Notes under the pieces: generated by a model
What the model was told of the DNA's origin: nothing
Seen by the model: only the letters and a program-made list of their open reading frames with translations
Database searches by the model: none
Made by a program: the position numbers and the translations under genes
Shown: piece by piece, positions 62,568 to 64,000 of the stretch
Layout: each line of letters begins with the position of its first letter
How positions within the stretch are numbered: position 1 is the first letter of the stretch
Assembly: GCF_001189955.1 (NCBI RefSeq)
Contig: NZ_LFLT01000011.1
Span: 1-64,000, forward strand
Origin: Herbaspirillum chlorophenolicum
Lineage (GTDB): Bacteria > Pseudomonadota > Gammaproteobacteria > Burkholderiales > Burkholderiaceae_D
Reading direction: 5' to 3'
Length of the DNA: 64,000 bases

Positions 62568-63446
62568 ATGAGCTTTATGGAATGGTGGGATGGTTTCTGG
62601 GCCACCTACAACACAGTCATTTTCAGCATCGGCGTCAACGCCATGCTAGCCCTCTCGATCTACGTGACGCTGTCGTGCGGCTTGCTGTCGCTGGCCAATG
62701 CGGCGTTCATGGGCATCGGCGCCTATACCGCGTCGCTCTTGACCATGCAGTTCGACATGCCCTTCCCCGTCGCGCTGGCCGCGGGCGGCGTGCTGCCTTC
62801 GCTGGTGGCATTGGTGATCGGCATCCCGACCCTGCGCCTCTCGGGCGTCTACCTCGCGATGGCGACGCTGGGCTTCGGCGAAGTGGTGCGCGTGATCGTG
62901 CTGAACCTGGATATCACGGGCGGCCCCATGGGCCTGAACGGCGTGCCGCCGCTCACCGAGTGGTGGCACATCGTGCTGCTGCTGGGCGTGACCATCTATT
63001 GCCTCGCGCGCCTGCGCCGCTCCAAGACCGGACGCGCCTTCGAAGCGATCAAGGAAGATGAAGTGGCGGCGCGCCTGATGGGCGTAAACGTGGCCGGCTA
63101 CAAGCTGCTGGCCTTTGTCATCGGCGCGGCGATCGCCGGCGTGGCCGGCGGCCTGAACGCCCACTTCACCTTCACCATCGGCCCCAACAACTACGGCTTC
63201 GAGAACGCGGTCGACATCCTGACCATGGCGGTCTTCGGCGGCACCAGCAACCTGATCGGTCCGATGATCGGCTCGACCATCCTCTCGCTGCTGCCCGAAG
63301 TACTGCGCCACTTCAAGGACTTCCGGCTGGCCATCAACGGCCTGATCCTGATCCTGGTGGTGCTCTACCTGCCCAAGGGCATCTGGGACCCGCGCCGCAT
63401 CCGCGCGATCCTGGGCCGCAACGCTGCAGACAAGAAGGTGAAGTGA
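62568..63446 (+). CDS. livM: Branched-chain amino-acid ABC transporter permease LivM
   Basis: A 292-residue LivM-type permease. LSCGLLSLANAAFMGIGAYT, PTLRLSGVYLAMATLGFGEV, GRAFEAIKEDEVAARLMGVN (EAA-like coupling loop) and ILTMAVFGGTSNLIGPMIGS are typical. ATG 62568 follows the livH stop by 4 bp; an in-frame ATG inside livH is rejected. Its stop TGA overlaps the livG ATG (ATGA). Confidence 0.93.
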   Translation: MSFMEWWDGFWATYNTVIFSIGVNAMLALSIYVTLSCGLLSLANAAFMGIGAYTASLLTMQFDMPFPVALAAGGVLPSLVALVIGIPTLRLSGVYLAMATLGFGEVVRVIVLNLDITGGPMGLNGVPPLTEWWHIVLLLGVTIYCLARLRRSKTGRAFEAIKEDEVAARLMGVNVAGYKLLAFVIGAAIAGVAGGLNAHFTFTIGPNNYGFENAVDILTMAVFGGTSNLIGPMIGSTILSLLPEVLRHFKDFRLAINGLILILVVLYLPKGIWDPRRIRAILGRNAADKKVK

Positions 63447-64000
63447 TGCTCTTAGAACTCAAGCAGATCAGCAAGAACTTCGGCGGCCTGCAGGTGCTGC
63501 AAGGCGTCGATTTCAACGTCCGCGAAGGCGAGATCTTCGGCCTGATCGGCCCCAATGGCGCCGGCAAGACCACCGTCTTCAACCTCATCACCGGCCTGCT
63601 GCGCGCCTCCTCCGGCAGCATCGCCTTCAACGGCGAAGATATCGGCGAAGTCGCCCCGCACAAGATCACCGAGCGCGGCATCGCCCGCACCTTCCAGAAC
63701 ATCCGCGTGTTCAAGGAAATGACGCTGCTGGAAAACGTGGTGGTCGGCATGCACGACCACCTCAACTATGGCGTGGCCGGCATGCTGTTCAACCTGGGCG
63801 GCTTCCGCAAGGCCGAAAAGGAAGCGCGCGAGCGCGCACTGGAGCTGCTGTCCTGGGTACGCCTGGAGCACAAGGCGCACATGCTGGCCGACAGCCTCTC
63901 CTACGGCGAACAGCGCAAGCTGGAGTTCGCCCGCGCACTGGCGACCAAGCCCAAGCTGCTGTTGCTGGATGAGCCGGTGGCCGGCATGAACCCGGCCGAG
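63446..64000 (+). CDS. livG: Branched-chain amino-acid ABC transporter ATP-binding protein LivG (3' end outside window)
   Basis: The first 185 residues of a LivG-type ATPase. The Walker A motif is GPNGAGKTT (about residues 35-43), the Q-loop is RTFQNIRVF, the ABC signature is SYGEQRKLEFARAL and Walker B is LLLLDEPVAGMNP. The frame is open at the right edge. The start is ATG 63446, overlapping the livM stop by 1 bp. A livF gene is expected next, outside the window. Confidence 0.94.
   Translation, partial: MLLELKQISKNFGGLQVLQGVDFNVREGEIFGLIGPNGAGKTTVFNLITGLLRASSGSIAFNGEDIGEVAPHKITERGIARTFQNIRVFKEMTLLENVVVGMHDHLNYGVAGMLFNLGGFRKAEKEARERALELLSWVRLEHKAHMLADSLSYGEQRKLEFARALATKPKLLLLDEPVAGMNPAE

Overview
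The window reads as a chromosomal piece of a GC-rich betaproteobacterium, most likely family Oxalobacteraceae and Herbaspirillum-like. This is an inference from gene content and order (hemC-hemD-hemX-hemY facing ppc, then argH, then a liv ABC operon; nirB-nirD-FAD subunit-nasA; ppa next to prfC) and from codon use. No 16S gene or other marker is present to fix the species.

Layout. (1) About 1-3.8 kb is lower-GC accessory DNA: the tail of an unknown gene, a 1.26-kb stretch with no supported gene but full of short inverted repeats, a toxin-antitoxin pair and a P4-type tyrosine integrase. It looks like the edge of a genomic island that continues to the left. (2) 4.1-9.4 kb holds small redox genes (luciferase-like oxidoreductase, DsbA/FrnE-like protein, FAD monooxygenase, ABM-domain protein) around a LysR regulator. 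Two copies of one 19-bp operator tie the LysR/FrnE promoter to the monooxygenase promoter. (3) 9.7-17.7 kb has a RibD-like reductase, then a catabolic cluster: Crp/Fnr regulator, acyl-CoA synthetase, nitroreductase, aromatic-acid-type MFS importer, 3-hydroxyacyl-CoA-dehydrogenase-like SDR and thiolase. Three copies of a TGTCT-N6-AGACA operator sit in the divergent promoter. (4) 17.8-21.7 kb has an SDR, an EamA exporter and a LysR gene, then two small lipoprotein genes, one frameshifted. (5) 21.7-32.5 kb is a head-to-tail minus-strand catabolic set: MFS, RraA-like aldolase, FMN 2-hydroxyacid dehydrogenase, LysR, class III CoA-transferase, HMG-CoA-lyase-like enzyme, VOC protein, SMP-30 lactonase, MFS, with a second LysR divergent at its head. 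(6) 32.6-33.5 kb: MgtC-like and YnfA-like membrane proteins. (7) 33.7-42.2 kb is the nitrate assimilation operon, headed by a sigma-54 promoter and a leader containing a strong intrinsic terminator. It encodes a nitrate/nitrite transporter, NirB, NirD, an FAD electron-transfer subunit and NasA. (8) 42.7-45.7 kb: tRNA-Pro, tRNA-Arg, DUF3224, GNAT and DUF3300 genes. (9) 45.9-64 kb is housekeeping: prfC, ppa, hemYXDC, ppc, an exported hydrolase, an HDOD protein, argH and the branched-chain amino-acid ABC operon, cut by the window end inside livG.

The genes form several functional sets: nitrate to ammonium (transporter, NasA with its FAD subunit, NirBD), heme synthesis (hemC/D and the trailing hemX/Y), and at least two CoA-dependent carbon catabolic modules whose substrates cannot be read from sequence. 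The observations most worth testing are the dyad-dense stretch at 311-636, the shared operators of the two catabolic regulons, the predicted leaderless toxin mRNA, and the terminator-type leader of the nitrate operon.
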